Origin: Saccharina japonica | Lineage: Eukaryota > Sar > Phaeophyceae > Laminariales > Laminariaceae | NCBI GenBank assembly: GCA_008828725.1 | Contig: MEHQ01002827.1 | Coordinates: 62,001-126,000 of the forward strand | Direction: 5' to 3' | DNA: 64,000 bases | In this document: piece after piece, positions 1 through 22,800 of the stretch | Layout of the letters: the number at the start of each line of letters is the position of its first letter | Position numbering within the stretch: position 1 is the first letter of the stretch | The notes under the pieces: model-generated | Databases searched by the model: none | The model's input: only the letters and a program-made list of their open reading frames with translations | Told to the model about the DNA's origin: nothing | Position numbers and translations under genes: made by a program

Positions 1-619
1 NNNNNNNNNNNNNNNNNNNNNNNNNNNNNNNNNNNNNNNNNNNNNNNNNNNNNNNNNNNNNNNNNNNNNNNNNNNNNNNNNNNNNNNNNNNNNNNNNNNN
101 NNNNNNNNNNNNNNNNNNNNNNNNNNNNNNNNNNNNNNNNNNNNNNNNNNNNNNNNNNNNNNNNNNNNNNNNNNNNNNNNNNNNNNNNNNNNNNNNNNNN
201 NNNNNNNNNNNNNNNNNNNNNNNNNNNNNNNNNNNNNNNNNNNNNNNNNNNNNNNNNNNNNNNNNNNNNNNNNNNNNNNNNNNNNNNNNNNNNNNNNNNN
301 NNNNNNNNNNNNNNNNNNNNNNNNNNNNNNNNNNNNNNNNNNNNNNNNNNNNNNNNNNNNNNNNNNNNNNNNNNNNNNNNNNNNNNNNNNNNNNNNNNNN
401 NNNNNNNNNNNNNNNNNNNNNNNNNNNNNNNNNNNNNNNNNNNNNNNNNNNNNNNNNNNNNNNNNNNNNNNNNNNNNNNNNNNNNNNNNNNNNNNNNNNN
501 NNNNNNNNNNNNNNNNNNNNNNNNNNNNNNNNNNNNNNNNNNNNNNNNNNNNNNNNNNNNNNNNNNNNNNNNNNNNNNNNNNNNNNNNNNNNNNNNNNNN
601 NNNNNNNNNNNNNNNNNNN
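1..619. other. assembly gap (N run)
   Basis: All bases are N. The first called base is at 620. Single N bases also occur at 30322 and 61341. Confidence 1.
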
Positions 620-1841
620 TCCCCCCCCCCCCCCCCCCCCTCCCGCCCCGCCCAGCCTGGTTGGTGAAAACCCGACGTGCTCCGTCCCGGCATTGTAGGG
701 ATGCGAGGGTCTATGGTCATACGACTACGGCCGTGCACGGCATGAGTGCACCCCCCTCCCCCTCCCGGCCGCCCTCACCCCCCCCACCGCGGCACAACAC
801 CGCACCGCACAGCACCAGCACAGCATCGCACAGCACAGCAGCACCGCATAGCAGCACCGCACAGAACAGAACCAGCACCGTACCACACCGTACCACACCG
901 CACGGCACAGCACAGCACGCACAAACCCGTAACAGCCCGCGCGGCCAGCCCTGTGAGCAATTCACAGCAGAAAAAAAAGGTACCGGCCCCAGCAGTCGAA
1001 AGCGTGCCTCGACCCGCTCGTGCTATTTTTAAGTATTGCCCTGTCATTATGAGCAGTGTTGGAGGGTGCGCTCGTGCTTATTACAGTACTGCCTTGCCAT
1101 TTTGAGCAGTGTTGGAGGGTAAGTACCGCCTTTAAGTTCGTAACCCTGTGCTGTTATTTTTGTTGTTGTTGTTGTTGTTGCTTTTTTACGCTGAAAACCA
1201 AAAACCCCTTCTTCTTTTCCCGACGCCTTCTCTCCCCACACACCAACCACCGCGCCACCGCTACGTGGGCTGAACTGAAACAAGCCTGCCTGAAGCAAAG
1301 ATCATCCAAGAATTAACTCCGCGTGACACAAAACCAACTCCCCCCCCTCCCCCCTAAAAACGCGAGGCCCCTTCGACATCACAAAAAAGCAGAGACCACT
1401 TTCGTTCGGCAACCAAACTTTGTAGCAGGGGCCTGTCTTTCGTCCTTGTTATCTTGCCTCTCTCTGCTCGCCCACGCACCAACGCACCCACCCTCCCACC
1501 CACCCACCCACCCACCCACCCACCCACCCGGGCCTATGCCGCCACCCCTCCCCCGCGCGGTTCCAAAAAAGAAGAAGAAAAAAAACGCCTGCACTATATT
1601 CCTCTTTTCCCTGCAGCGATAGCTTTTGCTTGCTTGCGCGCGCGGCTGGCCGGTGCTGCTCTCGCGATGCTTGCTGGCTGTGCGTGCGTGCGCACGCACG
1701 GCGAAGAAACACCCTTGCAATTTCGTAAACCTGGCTCATTAAGTACGCCGGGGCCCCCCCGATCCCACCTCCCTCCTCCCCCCTTGCTCCCCCTCCGACA
1801 AAGCAAAGCCTTCCCGACTCCGACCAATAAAAACCGTTCTC
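620..1841. other. region beyond the 3' end of GSK3, low complexity
   Basis: It holds a poly-C run (620-640), a fragment of dispersed element P (643-745), CACAG/CACCG-type low-complexity repeats (about 800-935), a TTG run (1156-1182) and a CCCA run (1487-1529). Open frames here in several phases are products of the repeats. No exon can be supported, though part may be the GSK3 3' UTR. Confidence 0.6.
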
Positions 1842-14248
<12,407 letters not shown>

Positions 14249-14326
14249 GGCCCCTGGCGCCTCCGTCGCCTCGCCCGTTTCCCGCGCCACCGACCCCTGA
14301 ACAAAAAAAAGAAAGAAAGAAAAAAA

Positions 14327-14367
<41 letters not shown>

Positions 14368-15495
14368 AAAAAGACGAAATAAAATAAAATAAATGTCATC
14401 GATGTTTACGTTATTATTAGCAGCGGTTGGTTGACCGACCGATCGCGCAACGGAGACAAAAAAAAAAAAAAAAAAAAAAAAAAAAGCATAAGAGCAGAAG
14501 AGTATAACGTGTTATACGATATCATAAATATCAATAAGGTCAAGTCGTGGACACTACTGGAATGCCAAGGCGTAGACACACTGCTGGAGCGTCAGTGCGG
14601 GTACAGACGCGCAGGCAGGCGTGGGCGGGTGGGCGTGCCGACGCAACAACCTTTAGGCGTGCTGACAGCCGCCGCTTGGGCGCTGCCCTCTCCTGTACGA
14701 AGCCTGGAGAGGAGGAGGAGGAGGAGGAGGAGCGGTGTGCGAGGTGGATGATCCGCGCACGTGTCACATATGCCGGTGGGCTGGTGGGTGGATGGGTCGG
14801 ATGGTGTGCTGGTGGGTGGATGGGTGGGTGTGAGAGAGAGAGAGAGAGAGCAGGTGCAGATGACTCTGTGCTGCCGGTGTGCGCATGCGTGCTGTGCTGT
14901 ACGCGCATCATGTGCTCATGCACCATCAGCTCATGCAATTCACGGACGTACGTATAATACATGATAATAATCTTGCGCCGCTTTTCCACTTCCAGCTGAC
15001 GCAAACTTCAACTCCCAAGAGAGAGGATGGCACGTGTTTGCTAATAATAGCTAGGTGACTGGCGTATTACTTCGCCTGTTGACAGTTGTCAACAGCCGGA
15101 TGTACAGCTGTCAGCCTACAATCCAACAGCCCGATGCATGTCAACATACATACAGTAGTAGTGCCATCCACTCTTGCAGTTGCTCAAGATTTCGTCAGCT
15201 GGAAAAACGTCAATAACGTGTACACTTACTGTAGGCTTGGAACCTATTTCGAACTGTTTTTTTTCTAAAGTGAACGACGGCCTGAAAAAAAAAAACAATC
15301 CGCGCAAGCATCGAACAAAATTACATACTCATCGAGTATTCAATACATACGCACGTACATACTTTTAAGTTGCATAGGATACTGGTTTCGAGCTCGACTT
15401 GTTGCGACCGCACCGTACGACGGAGGGTCGGTCGTTGCCTCTTTCGCCACCTATGTATCGGCCAGCGTCCCGTAGTGTTTAACGAGTTGGGCTAT

Positions 15496-15590
15496 TACGG
15501 GAGACCATAGTAAATAGGACCAGGTGTTAAAATAGGTGAATAATAGATTTTTGTGCGTGCCGTAGGTCCCTATTTACCATGGTCCCCCCT
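15496..15590. mobile_element. MITE-B copy 4
   Basis: It starts ACGGGAGACCATAGTAAATA and ends ACCATGGTCCCCCCT, abutting the fold-back element at 15593. Confidence 0.75.
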
Positions 15591-15592
15591 AA

Positions 15593-15800
15593 GGGCCCGT
15601 ATTAACGAAGAAGAAAAACATTCAATTTGGAAAAAAAGAAAATCAAATCCACTTTTCATTGGTCAACACACGCACCAGCACCAAATATTAGGATCTTGGG
15701 GCATAATATTTGGTGCTGGTGCGTGTGTTGACCAATGAAAAGTGATTTGAATTTTATTTTTTCCAAATTGAATTTTTTTCTTCTTCGTTAATACGGGCCC
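15593..15800. mobile_element. 208-bp near-perfect fold-back element
   Basis: The left arm from GGGCCCGTATTAACGAAGAA (15593) to about 15694 is complementary to 15710-15800, with a loop of about 15 bases. The sequence TAA lies directly outside both ends (15590-15592 and 15801-15803), as in PIF/Harbinger-type insertions. It could be a young Tourist-like MITE; a hairpin RNA precursor is an alternative. Confidence 0.8.
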
Positions 15801-15849
15801 TAATAGCTTGGACAAAATGGTTGATAGACCACTATAACTCCTCATGACG

Positions 15850-16035
15850 TCAACCATCTTTATTCCGAGAAACTTCTTAGGCGGTCGCGAAACTTCCTAT
15901 TAATAGGCGGTCGGGAGATTTCCTAGGCGGTCAGGAAACTTCTCAGGCAGTCGGGAAATCGGTCGGGAAATTTCCTAGGCGGTCAGGAAACAACTTCTCA
16001 GGCGGTCGGGAAAATTCCCAAGCGATCGGGGTTCG
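15850..16035. repeat. 20-bp tandem repeat
   Basis: About eight degenerate units of AACTTCCTAGGCGGTCGGGA. Confidence 0.8.
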
Positions 16036-16523
16036 GGTTACATAGGGGGTTAAATGTCAAAGCCTATTTCAAAACATTTCGTCGAAGCTGCTGCTAAGGT
16101 CTACCAGCAATACATACAGCCCGTTTCGGCGTCCAAGAGCGCACAGCCCCCACCGCATCGAGACATGGACATGGTGCGCAATGCATACATTCATCCAGCG
16201 CACGCCCGTTGGCGCATGTCACGCTGCAAAGTATCTAGCCGGTAAAAATCCCGAACACCGCTCTTGCTTCACGGCTTCCAACACGGTCGCTGTTTCGACC
16301 ACAAAGGCAAAAGCTTCGATCTACGTGGATACCGCCCTTTCGAAGGTTTCGATGGTTACTACTGTATTGCAGGGTCGTAACCTCGCCTTCGGCGAGATGG
16401 AGGGCCGCCGGAGGCATAAAAAAATGCGATTTTCGTGACTGATTCATGGGTTAACCCCGTTTAAACCAGCAAATGGTAATGAGCGGATGAGTTATAAGGA
16501 TGTTTCATGAGACGTCCAGCAGA

Positions 16524-16661
16524 ATGACGAGAAAGCGTCTCAAGAAAAAAATCGCCTGCGGCGAAAAAATCAATCCAAAAAAAAAATCGCCTCCGGCGAA
16601 ACCCCCCCCGGCGAAAAAATGTGCGGCCCCCAAAAAGCCATGTGCGGCAAGCCGCACATAG
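16524..16661 (+). CDS. possible 45-residue Lys/Pro/Ala-rich peptide
   Basis: ATG at 16524 opens a 45-codon frame beginning MTRKRLKKKIACGEKIN, with PKKKSPPAKPPPAKK in the middle. The composition resembles histone H1 tails or other basic disordered proteins, but there is no globular domain and no homologue I can name. The frame lies in an island (16040-16745) with repeated GCCTSCGGCGAA words unlike its surroundings. It may be a real small gene, a decayed fragment or chance. Confidence 0.2.
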   Translation: MTRKRLKKKIACGEKINPKKKSPPAKPPPAKKCAAPKKPCAASRT

Positions 16662-16749
16662 CCTCCGGCAACTTGTGCGCTGCGCGCTATTTCTCAGATA
16701 TTTGTGCGCCAGCGCACCAGCGCACCACCTATTTACGACCCTGCTGTAT

Positions 16750-16878
16750 TGCGGGGGACCATAGTAACCAGGACCAAATATTGTTATTAATAGTAATAGT
16801 AAAACTGGGTAAATATATTTATTTAACGTTCTTGTGTGACACGTAGGTCCTATATATTTACTATCGTCCACCGCCGTA
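16750..16878. mobile_element. MITE-B copy 5
   Basis: It starts GCGGGGGACCATAGTAACCA and ends TTACTATCGTCCACCGCCGT. It is longer than other copies because of ATTAATAGTA-type insertions in its centre. Confidence 0.75.
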
Positions 16879-17260
16879 ATAACAGCTCTAAATCAAGCAA
16901 GACTATGCTATACTTCCAAGTAATATACCTACCGCTGCTTCAAGCCTTCGAAATAACATTAACGTTACCATTGCACCGCTGAATGAAAAGAACTTCCAAA
17001 AACCGTTTGCGTCAAAACACCAACCGCTGAATCAAAACGAAGACTTTTCAATTCAAGACGTACGCTGCAAATTCTATGTTTCCAGACTACACCTGCTACA
17101 AAAAAAATCCAAGATAAAAGACTCTCTACGTACGACCCCGTGAGGTCTCTCCCGGAAAAACGTGAGAGTCTTGTGGAGTTTCTCCCATCTTCCCTTTTAT
17201 GCGCGTTCCGACTTCCCACCCACTCAAGCACAAAAGGCACGGTCGCCTATCACCCCTCAA

Positions 17261-17430
17261 CCCTTCTAGGATTGGAGTCCTGTTTTGGGGACAAATTACT
17301 TAGAATTAGAGTGGTTTGTCCCCAAAACGGGACTGCAGTCCTAAAAGGGTCAAGAACTGGTCCCACGTATTCGAGAAAAAACTACTTGGAATTAGTGTGG
17401 GATAAGTTTTTCAGTTATGCCTGAGTTAAA
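17261..17430. mobile_element. MITE-D copy 2 with a half copy of MITE-D'
   Basis: 17261-17349 is a palindromic MITE-D (GGAGTCCTGTTTTGGGGACA). 17353-17430 is the right half of the longer relative D' (GGAATTAGTGTGGGATAAG). Confidence 0.75.
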
Positions 17431-17559
17431 CCCCTTCTATTACTATTAATAGGGCCGCCATCCCGCTTTGGGGAGCAAACTACTTGGAGCTAAAGTGAGA
17501 TACAACATAGATTGGACACATTATCCATTTTCCATTTGCATCATCTAGGTCTTTCAGGG

Positions 17560-17940
17560 CAGATATATTCCTCATCTGTATGATCTGTATGATCTGTATG
17601 GTCTATCTACTCGTAGCTCATGCTGCCGCGTGGGAAGAGCCCTATCATCTGCACGATCTATGACGGGTTTTCTGGGCTGGATCTGCATTATGTATATACA
17701 GATCATGCACAACATCTAATGGAGGCCGGTTAAGATCTAGATGATGTATCTGTGATGATCTATCTGTAGATGATCTAATCTGCATGATCTATGACGGGTT
17801 TTCTGGGCTGGACTGCACTATATATAGATCATGCACAACATCTCATGACGGCAGGTTAGGATCTAGATGATATATCTGTAGATGGTCTATCTGTCCATGA
17901 TATATATATGTAGATGTATCTCATCTGTCCGACGCGTGAA
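17560..17940. repeat. element E, tandem pair
   Basis: Two units of about 130 bp, each with CATGATCTATGACGGG or similar, TTTTCTGGGCTGGA and CAGATCATGCACAACATCT, plus GATCTGTAT runs. Related copies lie at about 3210-3430, 11570-11900, 24340-24790, 32620-32940 and 34740-34940. Class unknown. Confidence 0.65.
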
Positions 17941-18142
17941 GGGTATGAAACGTATGACATGCATGTATTGCGTGTATTCACATTACTTGTGAAATAATAC
18001 TGGCATGTGGCACTATGAGTAAACAGAGACGAAACGCTTTGCTCGCGAAAACATCCAGCACAGCTAAAAACGGGCCTCCTGCCCTTCTGCCCCTGCCCGT
18101 CTCTGCTTCAGCGACGACGACAACAGCACTAAACTCTTTTAA

Positions 18143-18231
18143 CCCTTACAGAACTGCAGTCCCGTTTTGGGGACAAACAGCTCTAATTCTAAGTAATTTG
18201 TCACCAAAACGGGACTCCAGTCCTATAAGGG
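18143..18231. mobile_element. MITE-D copy 3 with TTAA on both sides
   Basis: An 89-bp palindromic element starting CCCTTACAGAACTGCAGTCC and ending CCTATAAGGG. TTAA lies immediately outside at 18139-18142 and 18232-18235, the target duplication of piggyBac-type elements. Confidence 0.8.
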
Positions 18232-18846
18232 TTAACGCTACTCGTGAACGTTTCGCAGCCAATTCCTCGCAATGTGTGCAGTGCACAGCACAGACACCAA
18301 GGTCGGCAGCTTCAAAGCATTTTACAGGACAGCAATACGCTACGGACGTACTTATCAGATATAGGTAATTCTACCTGGTATAGAGCAGCAGTATATTAGT
18401 ATACGACTAACCACTCGGGATAACTCTCGTATTGTGGGCCAGGCTATTCTACGTTCGCATAAAATAGCTATTATGTTAGGTAAGGAAGGATGTGTTTCTA
18501 TATACATATGTACGTACACTACTTTCGGTACGTAAAAACAAATGTTGTTTTTTCATGTTTTTCGTGCATGAACAAAAGCCAAACACATACGCATATGTAT
18601 ATATATATATTTTTAATACATATTATAACTGCATCTATTCTATCAAATACTTCCAAGTATAAAATATCTACACTCGATGAATAGTAGGCTTTACGTAGGG
18701 TTGGGGACAAACTGCTTGAACAAACAGTCCGGTCATTTTTCGCAGTAGAAAACGGGTCAACCAACCCCAATAAACTTCGTATACGAAGACTATACGATAA
18801 ATAAAGTAACTGCTGCTGTCGCGTGTACTAAAATCTGCAACACCAC

Positions 18847-19047
18847 TTACTCCCTGAAATCAAAGAGGTTTTTATCATAGCGCCGCGGACATTCTTCGAG
18901 TGGGCGGACGGGCGGGCGGGCATGCGTGGGGGGGGGGTAAGAGCGACACCGCACGCCCGAACTAGTACAAGCAGCAACAGGCCGCGACAAAGAAAGGGCC
19001 GCGACCCACACATCATCCCAATTGACGGCCCCGGCCACCCAAGGCAG
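18847..19047 (-). CDS. mini-exon gene, proposed last exon
   Basis: Acceptor GGCTATAG|CTG in phase 0, then 66 codons with a Trp-rich start (VNWDDVWVAALSLSRP) and stop TAA at 18847-18849. It is linked to the array only by phase and strand. Confidence 0.35.
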   Translation of the reverse strand: MPWVAGAVNWDDVWVAALSLSRPVAACTSSGVRCRSYPPPTHARPPVRPLEECPRRYDKNLFDFRE

Positions 19048-19861
19048 CTATAGCCAGTCAGCTATCTCGCTTGCACTCTGCAACACGAGAGCAACATGAC
19101 GGCGCTGAGTGAGCGTGAAAAAAAAAACACGGTTGGGGAGGGCGACGAGCCCGGTCTGAAGTGACCCAAAAAATGAAGGGCGGCCGAAAGTTTAGGGGGC
19201 AGCATCAAAGCAACGACGAAGAAACTCGGAACGTGACAGCTCGTCAGCAAAACGTAAATGTAAATTAACATCAATATCATACGTAAGAGAAAAATATGCA
19301 TTATTAATAGCAGTTCCACGGAAAAGGCCAACAACACCGAAAGCTGCTTTAAACTAGACGTGGCATTCGCCAATATAGCCGGCACGTAGCTCCTCTCACT
19401 GAGAGAGGGGGGGGGCGTCGGCAAAAATAAAACAAGAGCGAAAAATCACGAGCAAAAAACACGAAGCACCGTTTTGCTCTGGGTGAAATCAATCTATCGT
19501 ATCTACCCACCCACTTGCCTGCCTACCTACCTACCTATCTTGTTACCTTATCCTTGCCGGTGGGCCCATGCTTCGCCGCGGTTTTCGCGGCCTTGTGCGG
19601 TATATCATAGAGCTATATCGATCTATCTATCTATCTATCTATATATCTATATCTATCTATCTATCTATTTATTTATCTATCTATCCATCTATCTGTCTAT
19701 CTATCTCTCCATCTGCTTCGTGTATACCTTAACTTATCTATCTGATCTATGTACGGCAGCCTTCGCGGGCATCTTCAGCGCATCGCCAGGCGCCTGATGG
19801 CTGTCTGTCACCTTTTCCTTGCCCGTGAACCCGCTCTTCACCACGCCATACTCTCAACCTC

Positions 19862-19893
<32 letters not shown>

Positions 19894-22800
19894 TTACCTG
19901 CTTTACCTATCTATCTGTCACCTCATCCTTGCCGGTGGGCCCGCTCTTCGCCGCGGATTCTGCGCCGTACGCCTAACCTATATCTATCTATCTATGTATC
20001 TATCTACCTATCTATCTATATACTGAAGTATCTATCTATCTATCTATCAAATCGATCTGTCACCTTATCCTTGCCGACGGGCCCGCTCGTCGCCGCGGTT
20101 TTCTACGCGCCATACTCCTAACCCCTCCATCTATCTATCTATCTGTATTCTATCTATCTACTTACAGTAGTGTCTATCTATATATACCTAGCAGCCTAAC
20201 TGATCTATCTACATATACCAGGGTATCTTCTGTAATCTATCTGTCACCTCATCCTTGCCCGTGGGCTCACTTGCTCTTCGCCGTGCCATATCCTTCTAAC
20301 CTATATATACCCCTCTGCGCCCAAATATAACCAATTTTATTGAATATTAATGTGTAAAAGATGCTTATGTTTCGGGACATATTGGTGTATCTATCTATCC
20401 ATCTATCTGATGTTTCTCTATATATCTGATCTATCTGATCTATCTGTCACCTTATTATCCTTGCCGGTGGACCCGCTCTTCCCCGCGTTTTTCCCCGCGC
20501 CCAACTCCGTAGCTTCCGATATCATCGTCGGGCGACCGCTCCCGTCAACAGCGCCGGCGCCGCCAGACTCGTCCGTTCTCGCCGAAGCCATCGCTGCTTC
20601 TGCCGCTCTATGACTCAGAGATACGTTGCGCATGTGGTCCGTGATCGGTTCCATCCTGCGAACGATCGGGCGCGCGCGCGTACGTCCGTCGCCAAAAAAA
20701 AAAAAAAAAAAAGGGGGGGGGGGAGGGGGGGGGGAGGGGAAAAAAAGAAAAGAAAGACAAGGTACGTATTGTGAGTTGATTGGTCGTCCAATAAAAAAAA
20801 CGGGAAAAACGGAAAAGAAGAAAAAAAAGGCGTTGTGAGTTAGTTGATCGGTCGTCCAATTAAAAAACGTCAAACAAGGAAAGAAAAAGCAAGGTACTAC
20901 ATACAGTACTCGTAATTGTGAGGTGTTCGGTCGTCCAATAAAAAAAAAACGTCAAAAAAGGAAAAACGAAAAAAAAAACAGGTACCTGGTACGTATTGTG
21001 AGTTGATCGGTCGTTGCTGATGCAAAGAAACAAAACACGGTCGGCGTCAGAGAGGGGTCGGGGGCGTGTGGAGGCGTTTTTCACCCTCCCCCCCCAGCAG
21101 AACTGCACCGACGGTTTCGGGGACCAAGTATTCGGGACTTCGAGTAGATAGTAGATAGTGTGGGATCCCTCTTGCAGTAAGAAAACAAGACAAACGCACA
21201 CAAGTATCATATGAACCCACAACCCACCTATCCCTTATAGAACTGGAGTCCCGTTTTGGGGACAAATTACTTAGAATTAAGAGTTGTTTGTCCCTAAAAC
21301 GGGACTGCAATCCGAAGAGGGATATACGAGTGTCTCTACATACTGCTGTACTCATAATTGTGCGGGTAATATATACCTGGTACCTGGTATAGTTTATTAA
21401 CACGTACGTGGGATGATTTTTTTTCCCAGTGTAGTGTATTGCGGGGGAACATATAATAGCAATCAGGACCAAATACTCGTATGCCCAGTAAGATAGAGGT
21501 ATAAGGTATACCTTATTTTGGCTGAAACGTTTTCTGTATGACGGTAGGCTCCTTAGCCCATTCAGAACTGAAAAAAAATGTCCGACACTGATTCCAAGTA
21601 GTTTGTACCCAAATTCGTGGGACCATTTCTTAAGGGGTTATAACTCAAAATCGTCGGATATTCAGCATTCTCGTGTTGCAAGATCAAGATTGTTCGTTGT
21701 ATACTTACTATGTAGGCCCATGGTATTGTTAATCTGGTATGTACGTATATAGCACTTTCATTTTCCCTCCAAAATCTGTTTTTCGGTGAGGTATGTGTGA
21801 AGCTCTTCAAGTGACCACCCTAAGAAGGCAGAAACATGGTGCTTACACCTCTCTCTACCGTAGCATGCCACGAAAATACTGCAATATATTGGAATATACT
21901 TCTGAGAGCGCCAATTAATAGTAGCGTGGGTAGGCACAATTCGATGCGAGTCGACGAGGGAAGGAAAGGCTGAAGTCTTCTCGCGATAAAAATGCAAGGC
22001 AAGAACCGTAGTGGGGGAGGAGGGAGAGGAGCCTACTTTGTGACCCCGGATCTGAGTTACGACTAGGGAGGAGAGAGAAAGGAAGGGCAAAGATAATAAA
22101 TGGGATGGACAAAAAAAAAAAAAAAAAAAAAAAACTTCGAGTATAGGTTTTTGTGTACGTGATGGGTCCTGTGACTGTATACTACTATGGTCTCCCCCCG
22201 CATAACAAACAGTAAAAACAAGAGCAACGCCGCAAAAACTTTTGTGGGTTGCCTTGTTTGTCATGCCATTATTATCTATTAATAGTAGACTGGTTGGAAC
22301 TTCGTACTGCACTGCTGTATCACTGTCCCAAAACATAAGGCCCGCTTGTATTGAATATTACTGTACGAACGGTCATTATATTTTCGGACAGAGTGCTACA
22401 AGCAGTACTCGTACCCTTCCGAAACTTGATTGCAGTATCGTGGGAGCAACGTGGACGAGCGCAAATAGCGATGGCAGAAACTGACACACAAAAGAAAAGA
22501 AAAGCAGCAACAACAGCAGCAGCAGCACCAACAGCAACAGCAGCAGCAGCAGCCCCCAGCCCGGGCTGCTTGCTGGCTTCCATCAAGTGTCCGAACTATG
22601 ATGCACGAACAACAAGGATCGTCGCACGACACGCGTCCAAGCAGCATCATGCCTCTCTCACGATGTATACTGTTGCGAAATAAATGGCTTATACATACGA
22701 GTAGCTTTTATATATTGAGGAAACAAAAAAAAGGGGGAAAAAAACGAAAACAAAACTCAGCTGTGAGAGATCGAATTCTCCTCGAAACTCATCTCGGCAA

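Larger units (their letters stand above)
14297..18846. other. spacer between GSK3 and the mini-exon gene
   Basis: No supported gene. It holds a GAC run (14322-14366), a poly-A run (14459-14485), GGA, GGTGGGTGGAT and GA repeats (14700-14850), MITE-B copies, the 15593-15800 fold-back, a 20-bp tandem repeat (15850-16035), an unusual GC-patterned island (16040-16745), MITE-D copies and element E repeats. The GSK3 promoter and any 5' UTR exon should lie in its first part, but no motif could be fixed. Confidence 0.6.
19615..20440. repeat. ATCT/TATC microsatellite tracts between mini-exons
   Basis: Each gap between mini-exons is filled by TATC runs of varying length and purity. Together with the exons they form a degenerate tandem unit of roughly 120-200 bp. 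A decayed MITE-C copy lies at 20312-20388. Confidence 0.85.

Noticed and set aside
14540-15004. Minus-strand frame containing LEVEKRRKIIIMYYTYVREL
   Set aside because: It looks coding-like for about 35 residues and could be an upstream exon, but no acceptor, donor or phase links it to GSK3 and no family is recognised.
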